Source: Phenylobacterium sp. (GTDB taxonomy: Bacteria > Pseudomonadota > Alphaproteobacteria > Caulobacterales > Caulobacteraceae). From it: a DNA stretch of 64,000 nucleotides. Every line of letters starts with the position of its first letter. The first letter of the stretch is position 1. Positions 8,515 to 17,266 of the stretch are shown here, piece after piece. Position numbers and translations under genes: made by a program. The stretch lies in assembly GCF_004799515.1 (NCBI RefSeq), contig NZ_SSMX01000008.1, forward strand, positions 91,700 through 155,699, in the 5' to 3' direction. A model generated the notes under the pieces. It ran no database searches. It was not told the DNA's origin and was given only the letters and a program-made list of their open reading frames with translations.

Positions 8515-9725
8515 TGGCTTTCGCCTGCGCCGCCCCGCAAGCCGACGACGGCTTGGTCCACGGTCTGCTGACCTCCGTCGACTGCAACGTCCGGTCGATG
8601 TCAGAGGCGGGCTATGGCGCACTCTCGCAGTCCAACTCGCCGATGGCGGCGATCCTGACGGCGCTGTTGACCCTCTACATCGCCTTCATCGGCTATCGCC
8701 TGCTGATCGGACGTTCGCCCTTGAGCGTCGGCGACTTGACGGTCAGCGCCTTCAAGATCGGCGCGGTGCTGGTGCTGGCGACGAGCTGGCCGACCTACCA
8801 GCAGGTGGTTTTCGACTCGCTGTTCAGCGGGCCGGAGCAGCTGGCGACCAACATGCTCGACGCGATCCAGCCTTCGGGTTCCCTGCTGCATGGCGATCCC
8901 TTCGCGGGCCTGCAGGTCGCCTATGACCAGCTGCAGGCCTCGGCCAACGACTTCACCAAGCATAGCCTGAGCACGGCCTCCCCGCTGCAAGGCGGCAACG
9001 CCGGCGCGGCGCTCGCCATGAACCTATCGGCGACCTTGCTCCTGCTCACCAGCCTGGGCGCGGTGCTGGCCTCCAAGATCGTGCTCGGCCTGCTGCTAGG
9101 CCTGGGTCCGCTGTTCGTGGCCATGCTGCTGTTCGACGCCACCCGAGGCGTCTTCGAGGGCTGGCTGCGGGCGTCGATCGCCTTCGCCCTGGCGCCGCTC
9201 ATGGCCATCCTCGGCCTCGTCGTGGAACTGACCATGATCGGCCCCGAAATCGTTCGCCTGGCCGATCTTCGCGCCCAGGGCCTGGTCGACCTTGCGCCGG
9301 CCAACGCCATCTTCCTGCTGGTGCTCATCTCCACCGGAGTCAGCGTCGCGCTGACCCTTGCGGTCGGGGTCATCGCCTTCAGCCTGCGGCTGCCCGTCCT
9401 CCAGCGTGGCAGCCGCAGCGACATTCGTACTGAGGTCGCGGCCTCGACCGCGGCCTTGTCTGCCGCCGTAGGTGCAGGCGGCCGCACGCCCTCCGCCCTG
9501 CAGGCCGAGCCCCGCGCGGCGTCGGTGGTCGCGGCGGCGAACGCTATGGATCGGCGCGAGAACCGGGTGGTGCAGGCCGAGGTGGACGGCGGGCGACGCA
9601 TCAGCGCCGGCCGCGGGCGTGAGACGGGCTCGCTCAGCACACCGGCCTTTGCGCCCATCGGCCAAACCTATCGCCGCGCCGCGCAGCCGCGCCGGGCCGC
9701 CAGCAATCAGCGGAGGGATCGATGA
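8514..9725 (+). CDS. virB6: VirB6-like polytopic channel protein
   Basis: A 403-residue TrbL/VirB6-type protein with at least five hydrophobic segments between about residues 45 and 300, and a polar Ala/Arg-rich tail (last 100 residues) that probably lies in the cytoplasm. VirB6 forms part of the inner-membrane channel. It directly follows virB4: the usual virB5 minor-pilin gene is absent. Its stop overlaps the virB8 start (ATGA). Confidence 0.86.
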   Translation: MAFACAAPQADDGLVHGLLTSVDCNVRSMSEAGYGALSQSNSPMAAILTALLTLYIAFIGYRLLIGRSPLSVGDLTVSAFKIGAVLVLATSWPTYQQVVFDSLFSGPEQLATNMLDAIQPSGSLLHGDPFAGLQVAYDQLQASANDFTKHSLSTASPLQGGNAGAALAMNLSATLLLLTSLGAVLASKIVLGLLLGLGPLFVAMLLFDATRGVFEGWLRASIAFALAPLMAILGLVVELTMIGPEIVRLADLRAQGLVDLAPANAIFLLVLISTGVSVALTLAVGVIAFSLRLPVLQRGSRSDIRTEVAASTAALSAAVGAGGRTPSALQAEPRAASVVAAANAMDRRENRVVQAEVDGGRRISAGRGRETGSLSTPAFAPIGQTYRRAAQPRRAASNQRRDR

Positions 9726-10438
9726 AGCCTGAGAAACCGCCCGCCGCCGACCGCGACGCCTATTACGCCGACGCCGCGTCCTGGTCGGGCGATGTGCATG
9801 GGGCGCTGCGCAGTTCGCGCAGCCTCGCGTGGATCGTGGCGCTGGGCCTTGGAGCCATCGCGGTGCTGGAGGCGATCGCGCTCGTCGCGCTGATGCCGTT
9901 GAAGACGGTCGTGCCCTATACGATCACGGTCGATCGCCAGACCGGCTACATCGAGACGGCCCAGGGCTTGAACCCCGGCAAACTCTCGCAGGACACCGCC
10001 GTTACCGAGGCCTTCCTGGCGCAGTATGTCATGGCGCGCGAAGGCTATGACGTGGCCGACCTGCAGGCGACCTATCGCAAGGTCGCCATGTGGTCGACCG
10101 GCGAGGCGCGCGACCAATACCTGCGCGCCATGTCGACCACCAATCCGCAGAGCCCGATGAAGCTCTACCCCGCCACAACAGTGATGCAGCCGATCATCAA
10201 AAGCGTCTCGCTGCTGTCGCGCAACAGCGCGCTCGTACGCTTCGACGTGGAGCGCCACGACTATGGCGCGGCCTCCGGCGACCGGCAGTCCTACGCCGCG
10301 GTCATCGGCTACCGCTACACCGGCGCGCCGATGAGGATGGGGGATCGGTTGCTCAATCCCCTGGGCTTCCAGGCGACCTCGTACCGCCGCGATTCCGAGA
10401 TGATCGGATCGACCGCCGCCTCGCAGGGGTCCCGGTGA
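9722..10438 (+). CDS. virB8: VirB8 inner-membrane assembly factor
   Basis: A 238-residue bitopic protein: a cytoplasmic N-terminus, one membrane segment (about residues 36-60, ending LMPLKTVVPY) and a periplasmic VirB8 domain with the TVDRQTGYIE strand and AEFLAQYV-type helix. VirB8 nucleates channel assembly. Both ends overlap neighbours (ATGA with virB6, TGATG with virB9). Confidence 0.9.
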   Translation: MKPEKPPAADRDAYYADAASWSGDVHGALRSSRSLAWIVALGLGAIAVLEAIALVALMPLKTVVPYTITVDRQTGYIETAQGLNPGKLSQDTAVTEAFLAQYVMAREGYDVADLQATYRKVAMWSTGEARDQYLRAMSTTNPQSPMKLYPATTVMQPIIKSVSLLSRNSALVRFDVERHDYGAASGDRQSYAAVIGYRYTGAPMRMGDRLLNPLGFQATSYRRDSEMIGSTAASQGSR

Positions 10439-11190
10439 TGCGCAGCGCCCTGTTCTGCTTGGCGTTGGCGGTCACGCCGGTTGTGGCCAGCGCCGCCGAG
10501 GCTCCGCGCCCCGGCTATCTCGACCCCCACATCCAGAGCGTCCACTACGACCCGGACCAGGTTGTCTTGCTGCAGGGCGTCCTGGGCTATCAATTGATGC
10601 TGGAGTTCGCGCCGGACGAGCAGCTGCAAAGCGTGTCCATCGGCGACTCTTTGGGGTGGCAGGTGGTCCCCAACCACAACGCCAACCTGCTTTTCCTGAA
10701 ACCCCTTGAGCGCAACGCGGCGACCAACATGAACGTCGTCACCACGCAGCGCCGCTACGCCTTCGAGCTGCGGGTTTTGCCCAAGGGCGGCGCCAAGACG
10801 GCCAATGCCATCGTGACGCCCTACATCGTTCGCTTCGTCTACCCCCCGGTCGCCGTCGCCGTTTCTACGCCGGCCCCGCCCGACCCGCCGCCGGAGGAGC
10901 GCAACCGCGCCTACGTGGTCACCGGCGCGGCGGAGAACACCCCGGCGCGGATTTTCGACGACGGCCGCATGACCTATTTCGCCTGGCAGCCGCAGGCTTC
11001 CGTTCCGGCGATCTTTGCCGTGGGCGCCGACGGCAAGGAGAGCCTAGTCAACTACGGGGTGCGCGGCGCCTACACCGTCGTCGAACAAGTCTCGCCGCGT
11101 TTCGTCCTGCGCAACGGCAAGCAGGTCGCGACCGTGATCAACCAAGGCTTCGTGCCGCCCGCGGCCCTTCCGAGGAGCGGCGCGAAATGA
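10438..11190 (+). CDS. virB9: VirB9 outer-membrane core complex protein
   Basis: A 250-residue protein with a signal peptide (about 1-20) and a VirB9/CagX/TrbG domain. The C-terminal block FDDGRMTYFAWQ ... PAIFAVGADGKESLVNYGVRG is diagnostic. VirB9 builds the outer-membrane core with VirB10 and VirB7. The ATG at 10438 overlaps the virB8 stop; the longer frame from 10090 lies inside virB8 and is rejected. Confidence 0.9.
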   Translation: MRSALFCLALAVTPVVASAAEAPRPGYLDPHIQSVHYDPDQVVLLQGVLGYQLMLEFAPDEQLQSVSIGDSLGWQVVPNHNANLLFLKPLERNAATNMNVVTTQRRYAFELRVLPKGGAKTANAIVTPYIVRFVYPPVAVAVSTPAPPDPPPEERNRAYVVTGAAENTPARIFDDGRMTYFAWQPQASVPAIFAVGADGKESLVNYGVRGAYTVVEQVSPRFVLRNGKQVATVINQGFVPPAALPRSGAK

Positions 11191-12377
11191 CCGACATGCA
11201 TCCGCCGGAAGATCAAGACTTCGAACCGGTATCCGACGAGCCCGGTCTGACCCAAGATGACGCCGAGCCGATAGTGGCCCGCACGCCAGCCGGCGGCAGT
11301 CCGCTCCTTGCCGTCGCGGGCTTCAGCGCCGCCGCCTTGGCGCTGTTTCTCGTCCTCAACCATCGCCGCGTCGAACGCAGCGATCCCGTTGCGGCGCCCG
11401 GAGCAATCCAGACTGCGCAAGAAACGTCGGGAGCGCCCCCTTCGCTTGAGCTCAAGCCGATCCTGGTCTCCGCGCCCGGCCCCGCCGCCTTCACCGGCCT
11501 GCCGACGACGGTGGACACCGCCTCGCCGCCGGCGGCCACGCCACGGATCCCGCAGACGCCGACCGCGGCCTCCACGCTGCAGCCGATCAGCGCGGCGGAT
11601 TCAGCTCAGAGGCTGCATGCGCCGACCCTCGTCGTCGACTTCGGTGGCGCACCGCGCGATATGGTCGTGGCGCAGGCCGGGCCGCCGCCAGCTCCCGGCG
11701 CAGTCGTCGCGCCTGGCGGATCTCCAACGCCCGGCGGCGCGCGGCCGCAGCTGAACGACAGTGAGCAGTTCGCCAAGCGCGTGGGCGACGAAGAGCCCGA
11801 ACGCTCCCGCGCCATTCCGATGCACAACCTGCACGCCACCGCGCCGCAGGGCACGATCATCCCGGGCGTCCTGGAAACAGCGATCGACTCCGACCTTCCC
11901 GGCTTTACCCGCGCCGTGGTTAGCCGCGATGTTCTGAGCTTCGACGGCAAGGCTGTGCTGATCCCCAAAGGCAGCCGGCTCATCGGGCAATACAAGAGCG
12001 CCGTGGCTCTGGGGCAGTCGCGGGCCTTCATCATCTGGACGCGCGTGATCCGCCCGGACGGCGTGTCAATCCAGATCGGCTCGCCGGGCACGGACGAGTT
12101 GGGACGTGCCGGCCTGGATGGCGACGTCAACCGGCACTTCTTCCGCCGGTTCTCCGGCTCGATCCTGCTGTCTGTGCTAAACGCCGGGGTCGCCGCGGTC
12201 GGGCAGACCCCGTCGACCGAGATCAGCATCGGCTCGCCAGGCGCCGCGACCGGCCTGGCGACCTCCGCGATCCAGGGCGACGCCATTCCGCCGACCATCA
12301 AGGTCAAGCAGGGCGAAGCGATCAACATCTTCGTGGCGCGGGACCTCGACTTCTCGGGCGTCGAGCCGATCCGATGA
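11187..12377 (+). CDS. virB10: VirB10 envelope-spanning channel protein
   Basis: A 396-residue protein: cytoplasmic N-terminus, one membrane segment (about residues 34-54), a Pro/Ala-rich periplasmic linker (55-200) and the conserved C-terminal VirB10/TrbI domain with GTIIPGVLETAIDSDLPG, IPKGSRLIGQY and a GLDGDVNRHFFRRF block that leads to the outer-membrane antenna. It senses ATP use and gates the channel. It overlaps virB9 and virB11 by ATGA. Confidence 0.93.
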   Translation: MTDMHPPEDQDFEPVSDEPGLTQDDAEPIVARTPAGGSPLLAVAGFSAAALALFLVLNHRRVERSDPVAAPGAIQTAQETSGAPPSLELKPILVSAPGPAAFTGLPTTVDTASPPAATPRIPQTPTAASTLQPISAADSAQRLHAPTLVVDFGGAPRDMVVAQAGPPPAPGAVVAPGGSPTPGGARPQLNDSEQFAKRVGDEEPERSRAIPMHNLHATAPQGTIIPGVLETAIDSDLPGFTRAVVSRDVLSFDGKAVLIPKGSRLIGQYKSAVALGQSRAFIIWTRVIRPDGVSIQIGSPGTDELGRAGLDGDVNRHFFRRFSGSILLSVLNAGVAAVGQTPSTEISIGSPGAATGLATSAIQGDAIPPTIKVKQGEAINIFVARDLDFSGVEPIR

Positions 12378-13363
12378 GCGCCGAAGCCGCGGTCTACCTC
12401 CGCACCTATCTCGGGCCGCTTGCCTTCCTCTTGGAGCGGTCGGACGTCACCGACATTTTCGTCAACATGCCCGGCGAGGCCTGGACCGAGACGGTCACCG
12501 GCAAGATCGAGCGCCACGCCGCGCCGCAGCTGGATGAGACGACGCTGTGGCGCCTCGCGCGCCAGATCGCGAGCCTCTCGAACCAGGGCGTCAACCGCGA
12601 GCACCCGCTGTTGGCGGCGACCCTGCCGGACGGCGAACGGGTACAGATCATCGCGCCCCCTGCCACGCGCGGGCCGCTCGCCATTGCGGTCCGCAAGCAT
12701 GTGGTCGCCGATCTCAGCCTCGACGACTACGAGCGGTCGAGCGCCTTCGCCGATACGCGAACGGACGGCAAGTCCGACGCCGAGGCCCTCAACGCCGAAC
12801 TGCGCGGACTCTTGGACCGCGGCCAGACCGCGGAGTTCCTCCGCCAGGCCGTCAGGGGCCGGAAGAACATCATCGTCGCCGGCGGCACTTCGACCGGCAA
12901 GACCACCTTCCTGAACGCCCTGCTCAAGGAGATCCCGCGCGAGGAGCGCCTGATCCTCATCGAAGACGCCGCCGAGGTGCAGTTGGATCATCCCAACGCG
13001 GTCGGCCTGATCGCCGTGCGCGGCGAGAACGGCGAGGCCCGCGTCACCGCCGAAGACCTGGTCCAGGCGTCGCTCCGCATGCGCCCGGACCGGATCATCC
13101 TGGGCGAACTGCGGGGCCGCGAGGCGACCGATTTCCTGCGCGCCATCAACACCGGCCACCCGGGCTCGATCACCACCCTGCACGCCGACAGCCCGCGCGG
13201 CGCCGTCGACCAGCTGTCGCTGCTGGTTCTTCAAGCCGGCCTCAATCTCGGGCGCGCCGAAATCGCCGACTATGTCCGCAGCATCGTCGACGTCTTCGTG
13301 CAGCTTTCCCGCCGCGATGGCCGGCGGATGATCTCCGAAATCGTCTTCCAGCAGCAGGCTTGA
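12374..13363 (+). CDS. virB11: VirB11 hexameric secretion ATPase
   Basis: A 329-residue GspE/VirB11-family ATPase. The N-terminal domain carries FVNMPGEAW; the C-terminal domain has Walker A GGTSTGKTT near residue 170, the Asp box LILIEDAAEVQ, Walker B RIILGELRG and the His box GHPGSITTLHADSP. In known systems VirB11 switches VirB4 between pilus building and substrate transport. It is the last secretion gene; the HupE start lies only 6 nt beyond its stop. Confidence 0.95.
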   Translation: MSAEAAVYLRTYLGPLAFLLERSDVTDIFVNMPGEAWTETVTGKIERHAAPQLDETTLWRLARQIASLSNQGVNREHPLLAATLPDGERVQIIAPPATRGPLAIAVRKHVVADLSLDDYERSSAFADTRTDGKSDAEALNAELRGLLDRGQTAEFLRQAVRGRKNIIVAGGTSTGKTTFLNALLKEIPREERLILIEDAAEVQLDHPNAVGLIAVRGENGEARVTAEDLVQASLRMRPDRIILGELRGREATDFLRAINTGHPGSITTLHADSPRGAVDQLSLLVLQAGLNLGRAEIADYVRSIVDVFVQLSRRDGRRMISEIVFQQQA

Positions 13364-13369
13364 GTTCAC

Positions 13370-13975
13370 TTGAAGAAACCTGACCTCGCCTTGCTGGCCG
13401 CTGTGGTTTGCACCGCCGCTTGGATGATCACCAGCGCCGCCGAGGCGCACACCGGCACCGGCCTGCCCGGCGGTTTCAAGTCCGGCTTCCTGCATCCGCT
13501 CACCGGCTTCGACCACATGCTAGCCATGGTTTCGGTCGGCATCTGGGGGGCGTTTCTCGGCCGCCCGCTCATCGTCGCCCTCCCGGTGATCTTTCCGACC
13601 GTCATGGCTGTGGGGGGCGCCTTGGGGATGGCCAATGTGCCGTTCCCGCCGGTGGAAATCGGCATCGGTGTCTCGGTGCTGGTGATGGGCGCGGTGATCG
13701 CGCTGGCGTGGCGCGCCCCGATCTGGGCGGCCTGCCTGATTGTCGGGGTCTTTGCGCTCTTCCACGGCTACGCCCACGGCAAGGAGCTGCCCTCCGCGGC
13801 CGACCCGATTGGCTACAGCGTCGGCTTCGTGCTCGCCACTGGCCTGCTGCACGTGGCCGGCATCGGCGTGGGGCTGCTGAACGATCGTCCGAACGGCATC
13901 GTCGTCACCCGTAGCATCGGCGGCTTTGTCGCGCTGTGCGGCGTCTACTTCCTCTACGTGGCGCTGTCGAAGTGA
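13370..13975 (+). CDS. HupE/UreJ family metal (nickel/cobalt) permease
   Basis: A 201-residue membrane protein starting at TTG. A signal-like segment precedes the His at the mature start (EAHTGTG), then the HupE signature HPLTGFDHMLAM and a second metal-ligand block FHGYAHGKE, with about six membrane segments. HupE/UreJ proteins are secondary Ni2+/Co2+ transporters. The gene starts 6 nt after virB11 and overlaps the next gene by GTGA, so it is probably cotranscribed with the secretion cluster. Confidence 0.9.
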   Translation: MKKPDLALLAAVVCTAAWMITSAAEAHTGTGLPGGFKSGFLHPLTGFDHMLAMVSVGIWGAFLGRPLIVALPVIFPTVMAVGGALGMANVPFPPVEIGIGVSVLVMGAVIALAWRAPIWAACLIVGVFALFHGYAHGKELPSAADPIGYSVGFVLATGLLHVAGIGVGLLNDRPNGIVVTRSIGGFVALCGVYFLYVALSK

Positions 13976-14457
13976 GGGGCGGCGCCTTGCCTCCGGCCCT
14001 GCTGGCCGCGAGCCTGGGGTTCGCGCTCGCCTTCGTTCCGAAGAAGGCGGTGGCGCCCAGCATCGTGGTCTTCGCCGGGATCGCGGCGGCCGTCAGTCTG
14101 GTGAGGACCGACCCCGGCTGGACCGACGCGATCTTCTACGCCTGTTGGGCCAGCGTGATCGTCACCGCGCTCGCCGTACACCTTCCAAAAGAGCCGCCGC
14201 CACCCGCGGTCTTGGTGCTGGCCGCCAACGCAGGCCTTTGGTCCGGGGCTGTGATCGCCGCGGCCGGCGCGCCGTTCGACCTGGTGAAGTCGCTGCCGTT
14301 CGTTCTGATCTGCCTGCCGGCCAGCTGGCTGATCGCGCGCCGGCTCGGCATCGCTGTGAAGGTCGTGGCGAGCTGGCTGATCGCCGTCTCTGTCCTGGCC
14401 GCCGCCCTTCCGACCCTCACGCCGACGCCCGGTTACGTCGGCGACCACATGGAGTGA
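13972..14457 (+). CDS. Small integral membrane protein, unknown
   Basis: A 161-residue, very hydrophobic protein with about five membrane segments and no recognised family motif. The GTG at 13972 overlaps the HupE stop (GTGA), and the next start lies 2 nt after its stop, so it belongs to the HupE-DUF4198 unit. A role in metal transport is inferred from context only. Confidence 0.7.
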   Translation: MRGGALPPALLAASLGFALAFVPKKAVAPSIVVFAGIAAAVSLVRTDPGWTDAIFYACWASVIVTALAVHLPKEPPPPAVLVLAANAGLWSGAVIAAAGAPFDLVKSLPFVLICLPASWLIARRLGIAVKVVASWLIAVSVLAAALPTLTPTPGYVGDHME

Positions 14458-14459
14458 GT

Positions 14460-15314
14460 ATGCGTCATCGTTTCAAGCGCACCGGCCTCGCCGGGAGCGC
14501 GGCCCTTTTTGTCATCGCCTTCGGGCTTTCGGCGGCGGCGCATGACTTCTGGGTGCAGCCGTTCAAGTTCTGGATCCCGCCGAACAGCGCGGTAATGACG
14601 ACCCTGACGGTGGGCCACGGCGAATTCCGGCAGCGCTGGAACGCGGAGATCGACCGCGTCCTGCGCTTCAATGACATCGGTCCTGGTGGCGTCGTCACCG
14701 ATCACCTCGGCGAACTTCGATCCGGCGACATGAACCACGACCATCTCCTGGCCTTCGGTGCGCCGGGAACCCATGTGCTCGTCCTGCAAACCGGGTATGC
14801 CGAGAGCGTCCTGCCCGGCATACGTTTCACCGACTACATCAAGCAGGAAGGGCTGACGCCGGCTATCGACCTGCGCGCCCGCACCAGGACCGAGGACCAA
14901 CCGGGTCGCGAGATCTACAGCCGGCGCGCCAAGGCGCTGGTCCAAGTCGGAGCCGCCTCGACCCAACCGCAGCCCTGGGCCCTCAAGCCCGTAGGCCTCA
15001 GCCTGGAGATCGTTCCCGACGCCAATCCCTACGCCGTGGGCGCCGGACAAGACCTTCCCGTCCACGTGCTATTGGACGGTCGGCCACTCGCCGGCGCCCT
15101 TGTGATGCTGAACAATCTCGATTTTGACGGGAGGCCGCTGGCGACTGTGAAGACCGACAGCGCCGGGCGAGCGTCGTTCAAGACGCCGCGCACCGGGTCT
15201 TGGCAGCTCAACGTATTGTGGACCAAGCCGCTCAAGGGCAATCCAAAGGCCGACTACGACACGACCTTTTCCAGCCTCACCTTCGGCTTCCCGCCTGTCG
15301 GCGGCGCGCACTGA
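14460..15314 (+). CDS. DUF4198 periplasmic protein
   Basis: A 284-residue protein with a signal peptide ending ...LSAAAHDFWVQP; the AHDFW start of the mature chain is typical of DUF4198. The C-terminal third is a beta-rich, transthyretin-like domain (LLDGRPLAGALVML ... TDSAGRASF ... GSWQLNV). DUF4198 proteins are often found beside HupE or nickel/cobalt transporters and TonB-dependent receptors, where they are thought to handle metal in the periplasm. The ATG lies 2 nt after the preceding stop. Confidence 0.86.
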   Translation: MRHRFKRTGLAGSAALFVIAFGLSAAAHDFWVQPFKFWIPPNSAVMTTLTVGHGEFRQRWNAEIDRVLRFNDIGPGGVVTDHLGELRSGDMNHDHLLAFGAPGTHVLVLQTGYAESVLPGIRFTDYIKQEGLTPAIDLRARTRTEDQPGREIYSRRAKALVQVGAASTQPQPWALKPVGLSLEIVPDANPYAVGAGQDLPVHVLLDGRPLAGALVMLNNLDFDGRPLATVKTDSAGRASFKTPRTGSWQLNVLWTKPLKGNPKADYDTTFSSLTFGFPPVGGAH

Positions 15315-15562
15315 TGATTGTCGCCCCTTGTGACCGCCTAAAGGGTCGTGAAGCCGACCGGCGCCCCGGGCTCATACCGACCACGAAACGATCGAGCTTC
15401 CGAGCTCGCCAACGCGGCCGTACTGCCGCTTTCGGGCCTGCGTCTCACGTTCACGCGGCTCGTGCGAGCTTCGGAGCCGGCGCCAGCGGATGAGTTGACG
15501 GGCCACGGCCGGAGCCGAGCGAACTTCCAAGTCACGGTCGTGGGGAATCTAGCGGCGCCACC

Positions 15563-15587
15563 GGAACCTCCGTCTCAAGGAACAGTT
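15563..15587 (+). promoter_or_regulatory. Possible EcfG-type promoter (GGAAC-N16-AGTT)
   Basis: GGAAC at 15563-15567 is followed after 16 nt by AGTT, one mismatch from the alphaproteobacterial general-stress promoter consensus GGAAC-N16/17-CGTT. It ends 8 nt before the receiver gene, which would give a very short leader. The rest of the 15315-15595 gap holds no gene I can support. Confidence 0.4.
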
Positions 15588-15595
15588 CGGCCGCC

Positions 15596-15964
15596 ATGGA
15601 AGCCCGTAGGAGTCCGCTCGTGCTCGTGGTCGATGATGAGCCCTTGGTACGCGTCGTTGCTTCGGTAAGCCTCGAAGAAGCCGGTTTTGACGTGCTCGAG
15701 GCGACCAGCGCCGATCATGCCCTGGACCTGCCTCGGTCACGAGCCGACTTCGGCATCCTGTTCACCGACATCAACATGCCGGGCTCGCTCGACGGCACGG
15801 CACTGGCAAAGTGCGTCCACGAACTCTGGCCGCACGTCCGCATCGTCGTGACCTTCGGCAGAGGCTTGCCGGAGCCGCTGCCGGATGACGGGAAGTTCCT
15901 TCGCCAGCCGTATTCCGTCACTGAGCTGAGAGAAACGATCGTCAACGTCTCAGCCAGGCCGTGA
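15596..15964 (+). CDS. Stand-alone receiver-domain protein
   Basis: A 122-residue single-domain response regulator with no output domain. The acidic pair VVDDEP (residues 11-16), the phospho-acceptor Asp in FTDINMPG and a Thr in VVTFG are present. The conserved Lys near the C-terminus is replaced by Gln (FLRQPY instead of xxKPY), which should alter phosphorylation-dependent switching. It resembles the receiver at 27093 in length and sequence. Confidence 0.82.
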   Translation: MEARRSPLVLVVDDEPLVRVVASVSLEEAGFDVLEATSADHALDLPRSRADFGILFTDINMPGSLDGTALAKCVHELWPHVRIVVTFGRGLPEPLPDDGKFLRQPYSVTELRETIVNVSARP

Positions 15965-16029
15965 CCCCACACTTGGGCTCGGCAGGGCGTTCCGGCGTCG
16001 TCGCTATGCCCTTTTTCCGGCGATAAGCA

Positions 16030-17265
16030 GTGCCTCAACAATCCTTCAGCTCCGTCGCGACCAGCAAGCGCGACCTCCGCACCGGCCGATCGCTCTGGTC
16101 GAGCGACGCTTCGGGGCTTGGGGTCCCGGCGCGGCCGCTTTGCGCTCCAATCGACGTCGATGTCGCCATCGTTGGCGCGGGCGTCAGCGGCGCGTTCATG
16201 GCGCATGAGCTCGCCCGCACCTTCAGCGTCGCCGTCTTCGACAGACGCGGGCCGGTGCTCGGCAGCACTATGGCCTCGACCGCCATGCTGCAGTGGGAGT
16301 TGGATCTTCCACTTCAGGCGCTCGCTGAGAAGATCGGCGAAGCGAATGCCGGGCGGGTCTACCGACGGTCGCGGCGGGCGGTCGACGATCTCAGGGCAAT
16401 CGTGGAGTCTTCAGGAATCCGCTGCGGCCTGAAGCCGAAACGGTCGCTGTATCTCGCCGGCGACGACTATGGCGCGCGGGCGCTGGCGCGCGAGGCCGAG
16501 GCGCGCGCCGCCGCGGGCCTGGAGTCGGTATTCCTGCATCCCGCCGACTTGCGCCCGTTCGGCATTGAGCGCACCGGCGCGATCCTGTCGGAGGGCTCGG
16601 CCAGCGCAGACCCTGCTCGGCTGGCGGCCGGCCTTCTTCGACGCGCCATCGATAACGGGGCCAAGGTCTATTCACCGGTCGAGATCACCGGTGTGCTGCA
16701 GGGCGGCGATCACGTGACCCTGGTCAGCGACGCAGGCGTCGAGGTCCGCGCTCGCCACGTTGTATTCTGTTGCGGCTACGAATTTCCCGACAGCGTGCCG
16801 ACCCATGGCGCCAAGATCATCTCCACCTGGGCGCTCGCCAGCAAGCCGTTGACCCGGGCGCCGGCATGGTTATCCCGCCACCTCGTCTGGGAAGCCTCCG
16901 ACCCGTACCTCTATTTGCGCATGACGAGCGACGGCCGCCTCATCGCCGGCGGGGAGGACGAGGCGTCGCCGACGCGCCACGCCGATCCGAAAGCCATCGG
17001 TCCAAAGTCGCAGGCGATCGTCCGCAAGCTCAAAGTCCTGATTCCCGATCTGGAGATCGATATCGACTATGCTTGGTCCGGCGCATTCGGCGAGAGCACG
17101 ACCAGCATGCCCTTGATCGGACCCATCCCGGGAATGCCACACGGCTATGCTGTGATGGGCTTTGGCGGCAACGGCATCACCTATTCGGTGATCGCCAGCC
17201 AGATCGTCGCCGCCGCCATCCGCGGGCGGCCCGATCCAGACGCGGACCTCTACAACTTTCGCTGA
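16030..17265 (+). CDS. FAD-dependent amino-acid/glycine oxidase-like oxidoreductase
   Basis: A 411-residue DAO-family flavoprotein starting at GTG. The N-terminal dinucleotide-binding motif VDVAIVGAGVSGAFMAHELA lies at about residues 40-60, with GSTMASTAMLQWELD next; the C-terminal FAD-contact segment is GFGGNGITYSV. The substrate cannot be read from sequence. The first 35 residues before the Rossmann fold are longer than usual, so a later start is possible. It converges on the flavodoxin-like gene, with one base between their stops. Confidence 0.88.
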   Translation: MPQQSFSSVATSKRDLRTGRSLWSSDASGLGVPARPLCAPIDVDVAIVGAGVSGAFMAHELARTFSVAVFDRRGPVLGSTMASTAMLQWELDLPLQALAEKIGEANAGRVYRRSRRAVDDLRAIVESSGIRCGLKPKRSLYLAGDDYGARALAREAEARAAAGLESVFLHPADLRPFGIERTGAILSEGSASADPARLAAGLLRRAIDNGAKVYSPVEITGVLQGGDHVTLVSDAGVEVRARHVVFCCGYEFPDSVPTHGAKIISTWALASKPLTRAPAWLSRHLVWEASDPYLYLRMTSDGRLIAGGEDEASPTRHADPKAIGPKSQAIVRKLKVLIPDLEIDIDYAWSGAFGESTTSMPLIGPIPGMPHGYAVMGFGGNGITYSVIASQIVAAAIRGRPDPDADLYNFR

Positions 17266-17266
17266 G

